Source: Microvelia longipes
Lineage: Eukaryota; Arthropoda; Insecta; Hemiptera; Veliidae
DNA: 64,000 nucleotides
Assembly (NCBI GenBank): GCA_018340805.1
Contig: JACMZG010001913.1
Location: 42,548,881-42,612,880 of the forward strand
Reading direction: 5' to 3'
Part shown: positions 24,463 through 34,440 of the stretch, piece after piece
Numbering within the stretch: position 1 is the stretch's first letter
How the letters are laid out: every line of letters starts with the position of its first letter
Translations under genes and position numbers: made by a program
The notes under the pieces: generated by a model
The model's input: the letters and a program-made list of their open reading frames with translations, nothing else
Databases searched by the model: none
What the model was told of the DNA's origin: nothing

Positions 24463-24831
24463 AAATAACCTTAAGATTGATGATATCTTAGACAATTTAA
24501 AAAGAGCTGTATTTTTTCTTCTCTAGATCTCGCTTCAGGTTATTGGCAGGTAGAAGTAAACGACCAAGACAAAGAAGAAACAGCTTTCGTGACGTGTGAA
24601 GGGCTTTACCAGTTCAAAGTCATGCTCTTTGGGCTATGTAATGCCCCTGCCACGTTTCAGCGGTTAATGGATTCGGTGCTGAGCGGATTAAAGTGGCGAG
24701 TAGCCATGGTTTATTTAGATGATGTTGTGATTTGGAGTCGGACCATTGAAGAGCACATAAAACGGTTAAGGGAAGTATTTATTCGGTTGCGTAAGGCTAA
24801 CTTAAAACTGAAGCCAAATAAGTGTCATTAA
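24463..24831 (+). pseudogene. Ty3/gypsy pol, reverse transcriptase N-terminal part
   Basis: Reading begins around LKIDDILDNLKRAV and continues, after a one-base frameshift in a T run near 24515, into SLDLASGYWQVEV. Then come FGLCNAPATFQRLMDS and the catalytic YLDD box (residues 42-45 of the frame opening at 24589). This is the RT palm of a Ty3/gypsy element. It stops at TAA near 24829, where a second one-base shift displaces the frame. The region upstream of the RT (gag, protease, first RT motifs) is missing or unreadable. Confidence 0.85.
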
Positions 24832-25709
24832 TTAAGAACAAAATAAGCTACCTGGGGCATATTGTAAGTGCAGATGGCATAGCGACGGATCCTGATAAAA
24901 CAAGAGCTGTTAGTGATTGGCCAATACCGTCATCTGTGAAGGAACTGCGCTCGTTTTTAGGGTTTGCAGCGTACTACAGAAGATTTATTCAAGGATTCGC
25001 TGAAATAGCAGCTCCATTGTATAAAGCTACTCAGCAGCGGGAGAAATTTGAGTTTGGGGATAAACTTCTAACGTCGTTTCAAGCTTTAAAAGCAGCACTA
25101 ACAAAAACACCTGTACTAGCTCTGCCAGATAATGCCGGTAAATTTTATTTAGATTGTGATGCAAGCGATATGGGACTAGGATCTGTGCTTTCGCAAATAC
25201 AAGGAGGAGAAGAGAGAGTCATAGCGTACGCGAGTAGAGCACTTTCAAAGGCAGAACGGCACTATTGTACAACGAGGAAAGAAATGCTAGCACTGGTGTA
25301 TGGAGTACAGCACTTCAAAGCATATTTATATGGCCGTCAATTTACTGTTAGAACAGACCATAATGCTTTAAGATGGTTACAATCATTCAAAGAACCCGAA
25401 GGACAGTTAGCGAGGTGGATTGAATTCCTTTCCCAATATAATTTTGAAGTGATCCATAGACCTGGTAAGCTTCACGCTAACGCTGACGGATTGTCACGAA
25501 TATGCAGACAGTGCAAAATTGTTGTGAAAGATCCAGAAGAAGACAATAATCTGACAGAAGATCGGACGATTTGTGCTATAGCATTGACAGATGACACGAT
25601 AGCTCAGGAGCAAAGATCTGATGTTGACTTAAAAGAAGTATTTAACTGGATAGAAGCAGGTGAACGACCTGAGTACCAGCAAGTACGAGGAAGCAATGCA
25701 CTCTTTTAA
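24822..25709 (+). pseudogene. Ty3/gypsy pol, RT thumb/connection and RNase H
   Basis: The 295-codon frame starts by frameshift inside the RT (KNKISYLGHIVSADGI), continues with the connection (LRSFLGFAAYYRRFI) and then a full RNase H. The catalytic acidic residues are visible: D113 (DCDASD), E154 (KEMLAL), D179 (TDHNALRW) and D222 (HANADGLSR). It ends at a stop near 25707. Beyond that point another frame (25712-25806, reading WAQWHRLSKNKDGV…) carries the expected RNase H-integrase linker, so a further one-base shift broke it. The domain is conserved in sequence, but the gene is not translatable as one pol. Confidence 0.88.
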
Positions 25710-26895
25710 GCCTGTGGGCACAATGGCACCGTCTGAGTAAAAACAAAGATGGGGTTTTGCAACGTCGGTGGGAAGAAACTGAAAAAGTTGTAGGTACCAG
25801 GTTGTTCTACCTCGTAAGTTGATCCCAATAGTACTGCAGGAGTTGCATGGGGGACTGTCGGGAGCACACTTAGGAATTAGCAGGACTAAGAAGAAGATAA
25901 GCTTACGGTTTTATTGGCCAGGGTATTTGCGGGAGATAGAAGATTGGGTTAGTTCATGCCAGGATTGCAACAAGCGAAAAGGTAGTAAAGCAAGAGCACC
26001 TATGCAAGTAGTAAAAACTGGGTTTCCATTCCAACGTGTTGCGTTAGACATTCTAGGCCCTTTACCTGAGACAACCCAGCAAAACAAGTATATTCTTGTC
26101 ATAGCCGATTATTTCACTAAGTGGGTAGAAGGTTTTGCATTGCAGAATATAGAAGCAAAAACTGTTGCTGATGTATTTTTGAAAGAATTTATTGCCCGCT
26201 ATGGTGTACCATATGAAGTTCATTCGGACCAAGGCCGTCAGTTTGAGTCACAGCTGTTTGTAGAACTAGCTGAGCAGTTGAACATGGTAAAAACAAGGAC
26301 TAGCCCTTACCATCCACAATCCGACGGGTTAGTCGAGCGGTTCAATCGAACCTTGGCCGATATGCTATCACACTATGTAAACGATCACCATGATGATTGG
26401 GATAAACATCTTCCTATGGTTATGATGGTCTATCGGTCAAGTGAACATGTTACTACTGGTGTTACGCCGCACTATGCATTGTTTGGAAGAGAGTTTCGAC
26501 TGCCTTTAGATCTTATGTATGGAGTACCAGAACCAATGCAGGGTTTGACTCAGTACATAACAGAGCGCAGACAGATTCTGGAGGAAGCATATAAGGTAAT
26601 TCGGAAGAGACAAGATTTGAAACATCAAGCTCAAAAAAGTTATTACGACAGATCATGCAGCGGGATAAAAGCTTTAAAGGAAGGGGATCGTGTATGGATT
26701 TGGTTTCCACACATGCGAAAAGGAAGAAGTGCAAAGTTTCATCGCCCCTGGGATGGGCCCTACATAGTGCGGAAAAAGTTATCTGATGTTACTTTTAGGG
26801 TCCAGAAAATTGGAAGTCGGACCAAACGCCTGGTGGTACACAGCAATCGAATGAAGCTGTTTAGAGAACAACCTGAGGACCTGACTGGAAATTAA
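25710..26895 (+). pseudogene. Ty3/gypsy pol, linker and integrase
   Basis: After the linker and a frameshift near 25805, a 358-codon frame (25819-26895) encodes a complete-looking integrase. The HHCC zinc finger is H10, H17, C47, C50. The DD35E triad is D77 (ALDILGP), D137 (HSDQGRQF) and E173 (GLVERFNRTL). A GPY/F-type C-terminal module follows (FHRPWDGPYIVRKKL). The integrase frame itself is uninterrupted. A purine tract (AGAGGGGAAGAG) directly after the stop is the expected polypurine tract. Frameshifts upstream make the element defective. Confidence 0.9.
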
Positions 26896-26906
26896 GAGGG
26901 GAAGAG

Positions 26907-27030
26907 TGTCATATATTTTTATATATGACATGAGTTTTTTTTTAAATGAGAATTTAAGTTATTGTTGAGAGTTAATATAATTAGATTGCTTTGAGTGTTG
27001 AACGTTAATCCGTGTTTTTCTTATAGGCTA
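26907..27030 (+). mobile_element. Truncated 3' LTR of the Ty3/gypsy fragment
   Basis: It starts TGTCATATATTTTTATATAT right after the polypurine tract; the first 24 bp form a perfect palindrome ending ATGACA. The LTR is cut after roughly 120 bp by the LINE fragment. No 5' LTR copy was recognised, so full LTR length is unknown. Confidence 0.55.
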
Positions 27031-27039
27031 CGCTACAGT

Positions 27040-28148
27040 ATGATTTCTTTTGATATGCCTAGTGACGATGGGCCCCCCACTTTTAGGCGCAACCCCAGGA
27101 AGACTGACTGGACGGCTTTCTTTGAGAAGCTGTCCTCTCTTCCTGAGTAAACGCCTGGGGATTATGGCAATGGCCAGATTTTTCTGGAAAGTGCCATAGC
27201 CCTCTCTAACAATCTAAGGAATACCTTTGAGGAAACCTGCCCCTTAGTTTCTGAACCGATGCGTAAGGTTCGATGGTGGACTCGCCATCTTTCTCTTCTA
27301 AAGAGGAAGATGCGAAGGGCTCTAAACCGTGCCGTGAGATCTATGGACCCACTGCACTGGGATAATTAATGAGGGGCTAGAAAGGAATTTAAAAAAAGAG
27401 GTCAGGAGAAGCAAATGAGCCAGCTGGCAGACCCATTGTGAGGAGATTTCATCCATGGCAGATGCTTTCAGGCTCTCTAAACTGCTTAGTGAGGAAGGGA
27501 GAAGAAATATGCTTGGATGATATGGCACATGGACCAAAGGAAAATATGGAACCTAGCTGATAAGGTTATCTCTTATGGTGCCATAAATTGGGCATTCAGT
27601 CAGTTTGAGGCTATAAAAGCACCAGGCCCTGACAGGATTCCTCTTATTGTGCTGCAGCGTAGCATGGATGTCATTTACCCATCTTTGAGTAAATTATTTC
27701 GAGCTAGCGTGGCATGGGAGGAGGTTCCCCGGAATGGAAGGCGGCTAGGGTGGTCTTTATTCCTAAACCTGGGAAGACTGACTACACTCAGGCTAAGTCT
27801 TTCAGACCTATTTGCCTTACTTCTTTTATAGGTAAGGGCCAAGAAAGGATTATGAATAATTATATCCGTGAGGAATTTCTCTCCCGTGGCCCTCTTTATC
27901 CAAACCAGCATGCTTTTCAGTGGCATAAGTTGACTGAATCTGCCCTTCATGCGCTGGTCAGTGAGGTTGAGAAATTTCTGGACTCTGGAGAATTCTGCCT
28001 TGCTCTCTTCTTTGATGTTGAGGGTGCCTTCGATCGGGCAAGAATTAAGGTCATATGCAAAGCTCTCAGTGAAAGAGGGTCCCCAAAGGCCCTTACGAAC
28101 TGGGTTACCTCCTTATTGGAGGTGACGGAGGGGCGGAGGTTCAAGTGG
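27040..28148 (+). pseudogene. Non-LTR (R1/I-like) reverse transcriptase fragment
   Basis: A pre-RT linker (NPRKTDWTAFFEKL…RWWTRHLSLLKRKM) with in-frame stops leads into RT motifs. These are KAPGPDRIPL; then, in another frame after about 27720, VVFIPKPGKTDYTQAKSFRP, YPNQHAFQ and the motif A segment FFDVEGAFDRA. The copy ends abruptly at about 28148, where inverted satellite begins, so motifs B and C (FADD) are absent. At least three stops and one frameshift show it is dead. The FIPKPGKTDY style points to the R1/I group, but the clade is not certain. Confidence 0.8.
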
Positions 28149-28985
28149 CTATACTAAAGCCGCAACGCAGAATTATTAATTTGCATTATGTTACCACCGC
28201 TGTTACTCTGTATTTGTTTACAAAGTTTTATTTAATTTCAACCATTCCCTGATTTTATATAGAATTTTATATAGTTCGGCCAAACTATACATAGTTGCCG
28301 AACTATACTAAAGCCGCAACGCAGAATTATAAATTTGCAGTATGTTACCACTGCTGTTACTCTGTATTAGTTTACAAAGTTTTATTTCAGTTTAAACATT
28401 CCATGATGTTATATAGAATTTTATAATGTTCGGCCGAACTATACATAGTTGCCTAACTATACTAAAGCCGCAACGCAGAATTATTAATTTGCAGTATATA
28501 ACTACTGCTGTTACTCTGTAATCATTTACAAAGTTTTATTTAATTTCAACCATTCCCTGATTTATATAGAATTTTATATAGATATACATAGTTGCGTTGC
28601 CGAACTATACTAAAGCCGCAATACAGAATTATTAATTTGCAGTATGTTACCACTGCTGTTACTCTGTATTTGTTTACAAAGTTTTATTTAATTTCAACCA
28701 TTCCCTGATTTTATATAGAATTTTATATAGTTTGGCCGAACTATACATTGTTGCCGAACTATACTAAAGCCGCAACGCAGAATTATTAATTTGCATTATG
28801 TTACTACTGCTGTTACTCTGTATACATTTACAAAGTTTTATTTAATTTCAACAATCCCCTGATTTTATATAGAATTTTATATTGTTCGGCCGAACTATAC
28901 ATTGTTGCCGAACTATACTAAAGCCGCAACGCAGAATTATTAATTTGCAGTATGTTACTACTGCTGTTACTCTGTATACGTTTAC
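28149..28985 (-). repeat. 154-bp satellite, right arm array, 5-6 inverted copies
   Basis: It has the same monomer as the left arm, in reverse complement (ACTATACTAAAGCCGCAACG recurs). Copies share the left-arm subtypes, including the TTTAAACATTCCATGATG variant. It is about one eleventh of the left array length. Confidence 0.95.
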
Positions 28986-29287
28986 AATGTTTACATTTTC
29001 TATTTTTTGTGTTTTATATTAGACCATATAGTTAGCAATAGTTAAATAATTATTATTTTTTTTAATAAAGTATTGTGTTAAATAATATATGTTTCTTTCA
29101 CGACAGGTATGTTAAATTCCGCAATACAGTATATTAATTTATAGTCTATTACACAAATATTAATATTTTGACAATCTATACGATATTTTTATTTATTTTT
29201 GAGCGTTTTTTACATATACACTTAGCTATACATAGTTCGGCAAAAGTTCGGCAAAAATTCGGCAGTTCGGTGAAATAGTGAGTACCC
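28985..29287 (-). repeat. Right terminal inverted repeat
   Basis: Near-perfect reverse complement of 14521-14830, ending GGTGAAATAGTGAGTACCC. It is followed by the target duplication CCTTGTA (29288-29294). Confidence 0.85.
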
Positions 29288-29493
29288 CCTTGTAGTTATG
29301 TTCTCAATCCAAAAATAAGGCATTTCTTTCTAATTCTTACCAATGTCAATACTCAAGCTTCAATTTTAAGTTGAAATGCTTAACTTTTATACATTAGACA
29401 ATTACTTACCTCAAAAAAGAAGTTTTATATAAAAATAAGCAATATGCTTTAAAAATTAAGAGGAGTGCGGGGAAATTTTTGTTCCACTCTGTA

Positions 29494-29783
29494 TAGTCCA
29501 AGAGCCCAGGGGTGTTTTGTTAATAAAAAGTTTAATGGCTGGAATCGGTCTCAATTTTTCGTAAATACCTTCCTTAACAAGGATCTGCAATTCTGCCGAC
29601 TCGTATCGGATGGGTGTCCCAGGCAGAACGCACTTTAGGGGTCAAAGGTTCTGCCTGGGACACCCATCCGATACGAGTCGGCAGAATTGCAGATCCTTGT
29701 TCAGGAAGGTATTTACGAAAAATTGAGACCGGTTCCAGTCATTACACTTTTTATTAACAAAACACCCCTGGGCTCTTGGTCTA
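29494..29783. mobile_element. Foldback MITE, ~136-bp arms
   Basis: Left arm 29494-29629 and right arm 29648-29783 are near-perfect inverted copies with an 18-bp loop. The termini read CCAAGAGCCCAGGGGTGTTT. A 3-bp direct repeat flanks it (GTA, or TAG if the ends are drawn inward), compatible with a PIF/Harbinger-type MITE. A fragment of the same element lies at 35604-35669. Confidence 0.75.
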
Positions 29784-29799
29784 GTAATAAAACAACAGT

Positions 29800-30588
29800 T
29801 GAATTAAATGAATTAAATAACCATATAACTAAATTTATTAAATAATAAATAAAAAATTAATAGATGAGAACAAAGTAAAGTAACACGAAGTGTTATTGCA
29901 TATTATTTATCACATACATAGTTTTAATGTTTGTATTTATTTAAAATAAAAGGATTATTGTTATGTTAAAAAAATACAATAATGGATCTAAGATTTTAAC
30001 ACTGCTCTTTGAAACAGATCATATCATTATTTTCATTTAAAAAGCTGCAAAACATGAAACTAAACATCCAAATTTAATTCGAACGACTTCATTGCGTAGT
30101 CAAAACTGGGCGACTTGGTTCTTAAAATTATAGGTATTTTTCTCACCGAAGTTGACCATTACAAAAAAACTAAATCACTCTTTATAATCCAAACTCTATC
30201 AGGAGTGTCTATTTTTTGTTTTTATTGTTATTTCCGTCAAGCGAAAGAGAAATATCGATGGAAAGCTTCCCTCGCAGTTATAGCTAATCTTTTTTTGTTT
30301 TTCAGACATTTAAAAATATTGTATCCTAATTTCAAAATAAAACTAGAGGAAAAAATTGAATAAAATATTTTTCCACATTTTCATCTGAAAATGACGATTA
30401 TATTTGGTTGGCATACATCCTCAAACACACTCTCTAACATACATACACACACGCTCTGTCTTTTATTCAACCTTGATTAGCCTACTTTCCCAGTCGGCAG
30501 TACAATATGTGGCTTGTAAAGTTGCCTTGAATGAGCCAACTTGACAACAATTTTCAAAATACTATTACATACGAAAGAATAATGAAAA
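29800..30588. other. A+T-rich stretch, no gene recognised
   Basis: One 82-codon open frame at 30115-30363 has no recognised motif and lies in A+T-rich sequence. It is not supported as a gene. Confidence 0.4.
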
Positions 30589-31390
30589 AAATCAGGTACG
30601 GGGTTCCTCGGAACTTTTTTACAACTTATAAGATTTGCTAGGCTCATCCTATATACTTCGGATTCGCTTAGCTCGCCCTCAGAATATAAAATTCGCCAAA
30701 TTTATACTGCAAAAAGTCATTGGACTCGCTTCGCTTGTACTCAGATAGTAATTCATAATATTTAATCCCAACGGCCACCCATCCAACTTTGACATTGCTC
30801 GGAGCTACTTAACTTTTACGATTAAACAAAAGCCATATACTTACCGTATATAAAAGAGACTTAGTATACTTATTTTTATATAAAGGTATACGTACATATG
30901 TACTAAATTTCAGCTCAACTGGACCATTTCTTGATTTTTCTCAAGAAAAAGAAAACGTTTCTTGATTTTTCTAAGTCATTAGAAAAACTAAAACGTTTTA
31001 GAAAAAATTAACGCATATAATGTAGTGATACTTGACACATGTGTTGGTCTTATATATGACTATAAGCATGCCCAATTTCAAACATATCAACTAAATTTCC
31101 CGCGTTTTATGAATCTCCGAAAATGTAGCTGTGACATTATTGAAGGTTAATGATGTTTTAAAAAAATATTTTCCGGATAGCACAACTAGACCTAAAGATT
31201 GATTTTTGTGCTAATGTTCAACTCTCTTGCGTAAATACACTGGGAGCTATAATGATAACAGACACACACACACATACACCCCTGAAAAAGTCCTAAAAAC
31301 ATCTAAAACGGATAATTCCGGTGAAACCCCGGTTTCGGATTTTTTTGCCAACACAATACTTTCACTATATACCAGCAGTATAAATGAGGA
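30589..31390 (-). mobile_element. Composite repeat copy D, near full length
   Basis: On the minus strand the order is: 5' signature GTATTGTGTTGGC near 31355; TTATCCGTTTTAG; a TG-rich stretch; CTATCCGG; the GTGCCAAGTATCACTACA-like middle; the 5S-like block at 30767-30818 (AAGTTAAGTAGCTCCGAGCA, then GGATGGGTGGCCGTTGGG); two GCGAAGC-type blocks; and the end GAGGAACCCCGTACCTG near 30595. It is non-coding. Confidence 0.75.
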
Positions 31391-32139
31391 AAGTAAAAAT
31401 AATACAAACAACACAAGGAACTTCTTCCTTGAGTTGGAGCTGGCGAAGCCCCTTCAAGCAGCGACGGCGAAGTGGCAAAACGGCAACTGGCCGAAAATTT
31501 CTTTTTAATACTTAAGTTCATTTTAATTAAATAAACTTTAACAAAACGTACAACTAACATAACATAGAAAGTACAAATAAAGTTTCACAATGTTGTAACT
31601 TAGTTGACAACACATAGAAAGTCTGTACACGTTCTATTTACGACTGGACTTTCTGGCAGAAAGTTATATTACAAACTAGACTTTCGTATCCCTTACAAAG
31701 TCTCAAACAAATTGATTTCTTTCAAAACTCACAAAACCAAAACCTTCAATTAAACTTTAAATAAGAAAATTCAGTAATTACGTTGTCAAAAATTACATTT
31801 ACTTTTGTTTGTTTGGTAATTGTTGATTAATTTTTCTAATTCATGATACACGTTTTAAGGAGAATTGGTTGACATATATTTTTGACAGAGCTGTATAAAT
31901 TGCGAGTGCAGTAAATCAAAACTTTGTCTCTAATAAGAAAAGGGTTTAAACATAATGAAAAATTCAATGTCTCACACTCAAAAGAATAAATATCAAAATA
32001 AGTCTAAAAACTTAAAAACTTACTATTTGTTTTATACGATTTGACTTGACAAATTTTAAACTTTTATATATCATAAATATATAATGATCAAGGCATGAAG
32101 TATGGTGTTTTAGATTAGATTAATGACTTATCATTATAG
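31391..32139. other. A+T-rich stretch with a small GC-richer island, no gene recognised
   Basis: The island at about 31425-31490 contains GGAGCTGGCGAAGCCCC and produces short open frames on both strands, but there is no recognisable domain. Confidence 0.4.
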
Positions 32140-32900
32140 AATAATGACTAAGTTTTATACTCATTTAGAATGCTGACTTAATACTCATCTCTCTATAATA
32201 ATGCTTACTAAGTTTTATACATTTTGAAAAACTGACTTAATACTCTTTTCTCTAATATAATGCTGATTAAGTTTTATACTTTTTGAAAATGCTGACTTAA
32301 TACTCATCTGCCTAGAATAATGCTGACCTAATTCTCTTGTCTATAATAATGCTGACTAAGTTTTGTACATTCTGAAAATGCTGACTTAATACTCATCTCT
32401 CTAGAATAATGCTGACTAAGTTTTGTACATTCTGAAAATGCTGACTTAATACTCATCTCTCTAGAATAATGCTGACTAAGTTTTACACTCTCTGACAAAA
32501 ACTAAATGAACTTTTCTCTCTTAAAGAATAACGATTAAGTTAAAAAAGAAATGCCTCTCTCCTTTAATCTTCACTTCTTTCTCCTAGCTTATTTACATCG
32601 CTTTCAACGGCACTAATGATAAACTCTCTGAAAGCCGCTTCTGTCAAGAAGTGTAGAGACATATTTCCTTTCCCCCTATTTTGAACCTCCACGGCTTATT
32701 TTACTATCAACATTTTGACGAAGTTATATACATTGAGTTAAAAAGTTTATTTAATTTTCTTCTCTCTAGAATAATAATGAATCTTATAATAGTGAAGTTT
32801 TACACTCTCTGATCAATTAGCTTGCTTAGTACTCTTCTCTTAAGAATAATGCTGACTGAGTCCTATACTCTCTAATCTCTCAATCTTCCTTTAAGAGACT
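32140..32900 (+). repeat. ~31-bp diverged minisatellite, block 1
   Basis: The theme AATAATGCTGACTAAGTTTT followed by ATACTCTCTG/ATTCTGAAA alternates to give a ~62-bp double unit, clearest at 32330-32490. It is interrupted by unique sequence at 32520-32750. Confidence 0.8.
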
Positions 32901-33299
32901 GGCAATAATGACTGTCATAAATCTTTTTATTTTTAATTCTGTGCTCTTTATTAAAAAGAACTTAAATAAATTTAAAACCAATAGTGATTATCATAGATAT
33001 AATACAAAGAATAAAAATGTACTTACAATACCAACTCATAGACTTAAGAAGTCAGAAGTGGGTCATAGTGTATTGGGGAAAAATTTTTAATCATTTAGAT
33101 GTAAAAATTCAAGAGTTGCCAATAGATCATTTCAAAAAAAGCCGTAAAAAAAGCCTTGACAGAGCAGCCTTTTTATAGTATTAATGAGTAGTTCTATAAT
33201 AAAATTATGTTTGAGTAATTTATATTACTTCTAAATTTGGTACATTTGACGATTTGCCATTGTACTTGTATTAGTATTTATGCAAATAAAGATTTTTAT

Positions 33300-34440
33300 T
33301 CAAAATTAGCTAGCTAAGTACTTTACTCTCTAGACTAATGCTAAAGAATAATTAAGTTCCATACTTTAATGTATAAAAGGTCAACATATATTCTCTTGAA
33401 TTAATTTGACTATGCATTACACTCTCTAATAAGCTGTCTAAGCTCCATACTCTCTAGATAAGAGTTGACTCAGTACTTTATTTTCTAGAATAAAGCTGCT
33501 GACTTATTAGCAGCTGATAATATCTCAAACGTTTATCAATAATTTTGGGAATGATTCTGTCTAGGTTCTAAATAATTTATAATAATAGATTAACTGAGCT
33601 CAATACTATTAAGAATTACTTGAGAGAGTACTCTACTCTCTCTTTATCAGTGCAGATAAAGTTAATTTTGTCTGCTTTGACTAAGTGTGTGTGATTAATT
33701 TTATGCTTGCTTTATAATGTTGACTAAGTTATAAATTCTCTGGAATAACGCTGACTAAAAAAGTCCAATGCTTTTTAAAATAATTCTGACTAAGTTCAAT
33801 ACAATCTGAAATAATGCTGACTAAGCTCTATACTATCTAGAATATCACTGACCAAGTTCTATACTCTCTGGAATAATGCTAATTAGTTCAATACTCTCTG
33901 GACACTGACTTAGTTCTATACTCTCTGAAATAATGCAGACTAAGTTTTATACTCTCTGGAATAATGTGGATTAAGTTCTAGGCCCGTATTCAAAGACATT
34001 TTCCTAACATTATCCTAACATTTTCCTAACATTCTCCCTGTTCCTTCAGGAGAATGTTAGGAAAATGTCTTTGAATACGGGCCCTATACTCTCTGGAATA
34101 ACAATGACTAAGTTTTATACTCCCTGTAATAATCTGGACTAAGTTCTATACTCTCTGGAATAACACTACGAAGTTTTATATTCTCTGGAATAACAATGAC
34201 TAAGTTTTATACTCCCTGTAATAATCTGGACTAAGTTCTATACTCTCTGGAATAACACTACGAAGTTTTATATTCTCTGGAATAACAATGACTAAGTTTT
34301 ATACTCTCTGTAATAATGTGGACTAAGTTCTATGCTCTCTGGAATAACACTGACGAAGTTTTATACAATCTGGAATGATACTGACACAGTTCAATTATTT
34401 TTAAAACAATTTTGATTGATAATAATAAGCATACTGACTA
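33300..34440 (+). repeat. ~31-bp diverged minisatellite, block 2
   Basis: The same unit theme (CTGACTAAGTTCTATACTCT, CTGGAATAA) continues after a 400-bp gap, with a near-identical 124-bp internal duplication at about 34080-34300. It hosts a MITE at 33981-34083. Confidence 0.8.
33981..34083. mobile_element. 103-bp MITE with CTA target duplication
   Basis: TIRs GGCCCGTATTCAAAGACATT are mirrored at the right end, so the element is almost one hairpin. It is flanked by CTA at 33978-33980 and 34084-34086. Because it sits in a minisatellite, neighbouring units show the empty site (AAGTTCTATACTCTCTGG with a single CTA). A 3-bp duplication fits PIF/Harbinger. Confidence 0.85.

Larger units (their letters stand above)
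14521..29287. mobile_element. Giant foldback-type DNA element, ~14.8 kb, with satellite arms
   Basis: Both ends carry the same ~300-bp sequence in inverted orientation, starting GGGTACTCACTATTTCACCG (14521-14830 and 28985-29287), with only a few differences. The pair is bracketed by the direct repeat CCTTGTA. Inside each terminal repeat lies a tandem array of the same 154-bp monomer, forward on the left and inverted on the right. The core (about 24106-28148) holds broken retroelement genes. Long inverted repeats built of tandem units, plus a 7-8-bp duplication, recall Drosophila Foldback and Galileo elements (P superfamily), but no transposase is present, so the superfamily is unassigned. The near identity of the termini implies a recent insertion. 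Confidence 0.8.

Noticed and set aside
25911..26734. Minus-strand frames opposite the integrase
   Set aside because: Shadows of the integrase coding strand.
14521..29287. Polinton/Maverick element, suggested by the size and long inverted repeats
   Set aside because: Polintons encode polymerase B, a retroviral-type integrase, ATPase and capsid proteins and make 6-bp duplications. Here the only integrase is in a Ty3 pol beside RT and RNase H.
14521..29287. Ordinary centromeric or heterochromatic satellite block
   Set aside because: The inverted arms, shared unique termini and matching flanking duplications indicate a mobile element.
30115..30363. 82-codon + frame
   Set aside because: Lys/Phe/Ile-rich product expected by chance from A+T-rich DNA.
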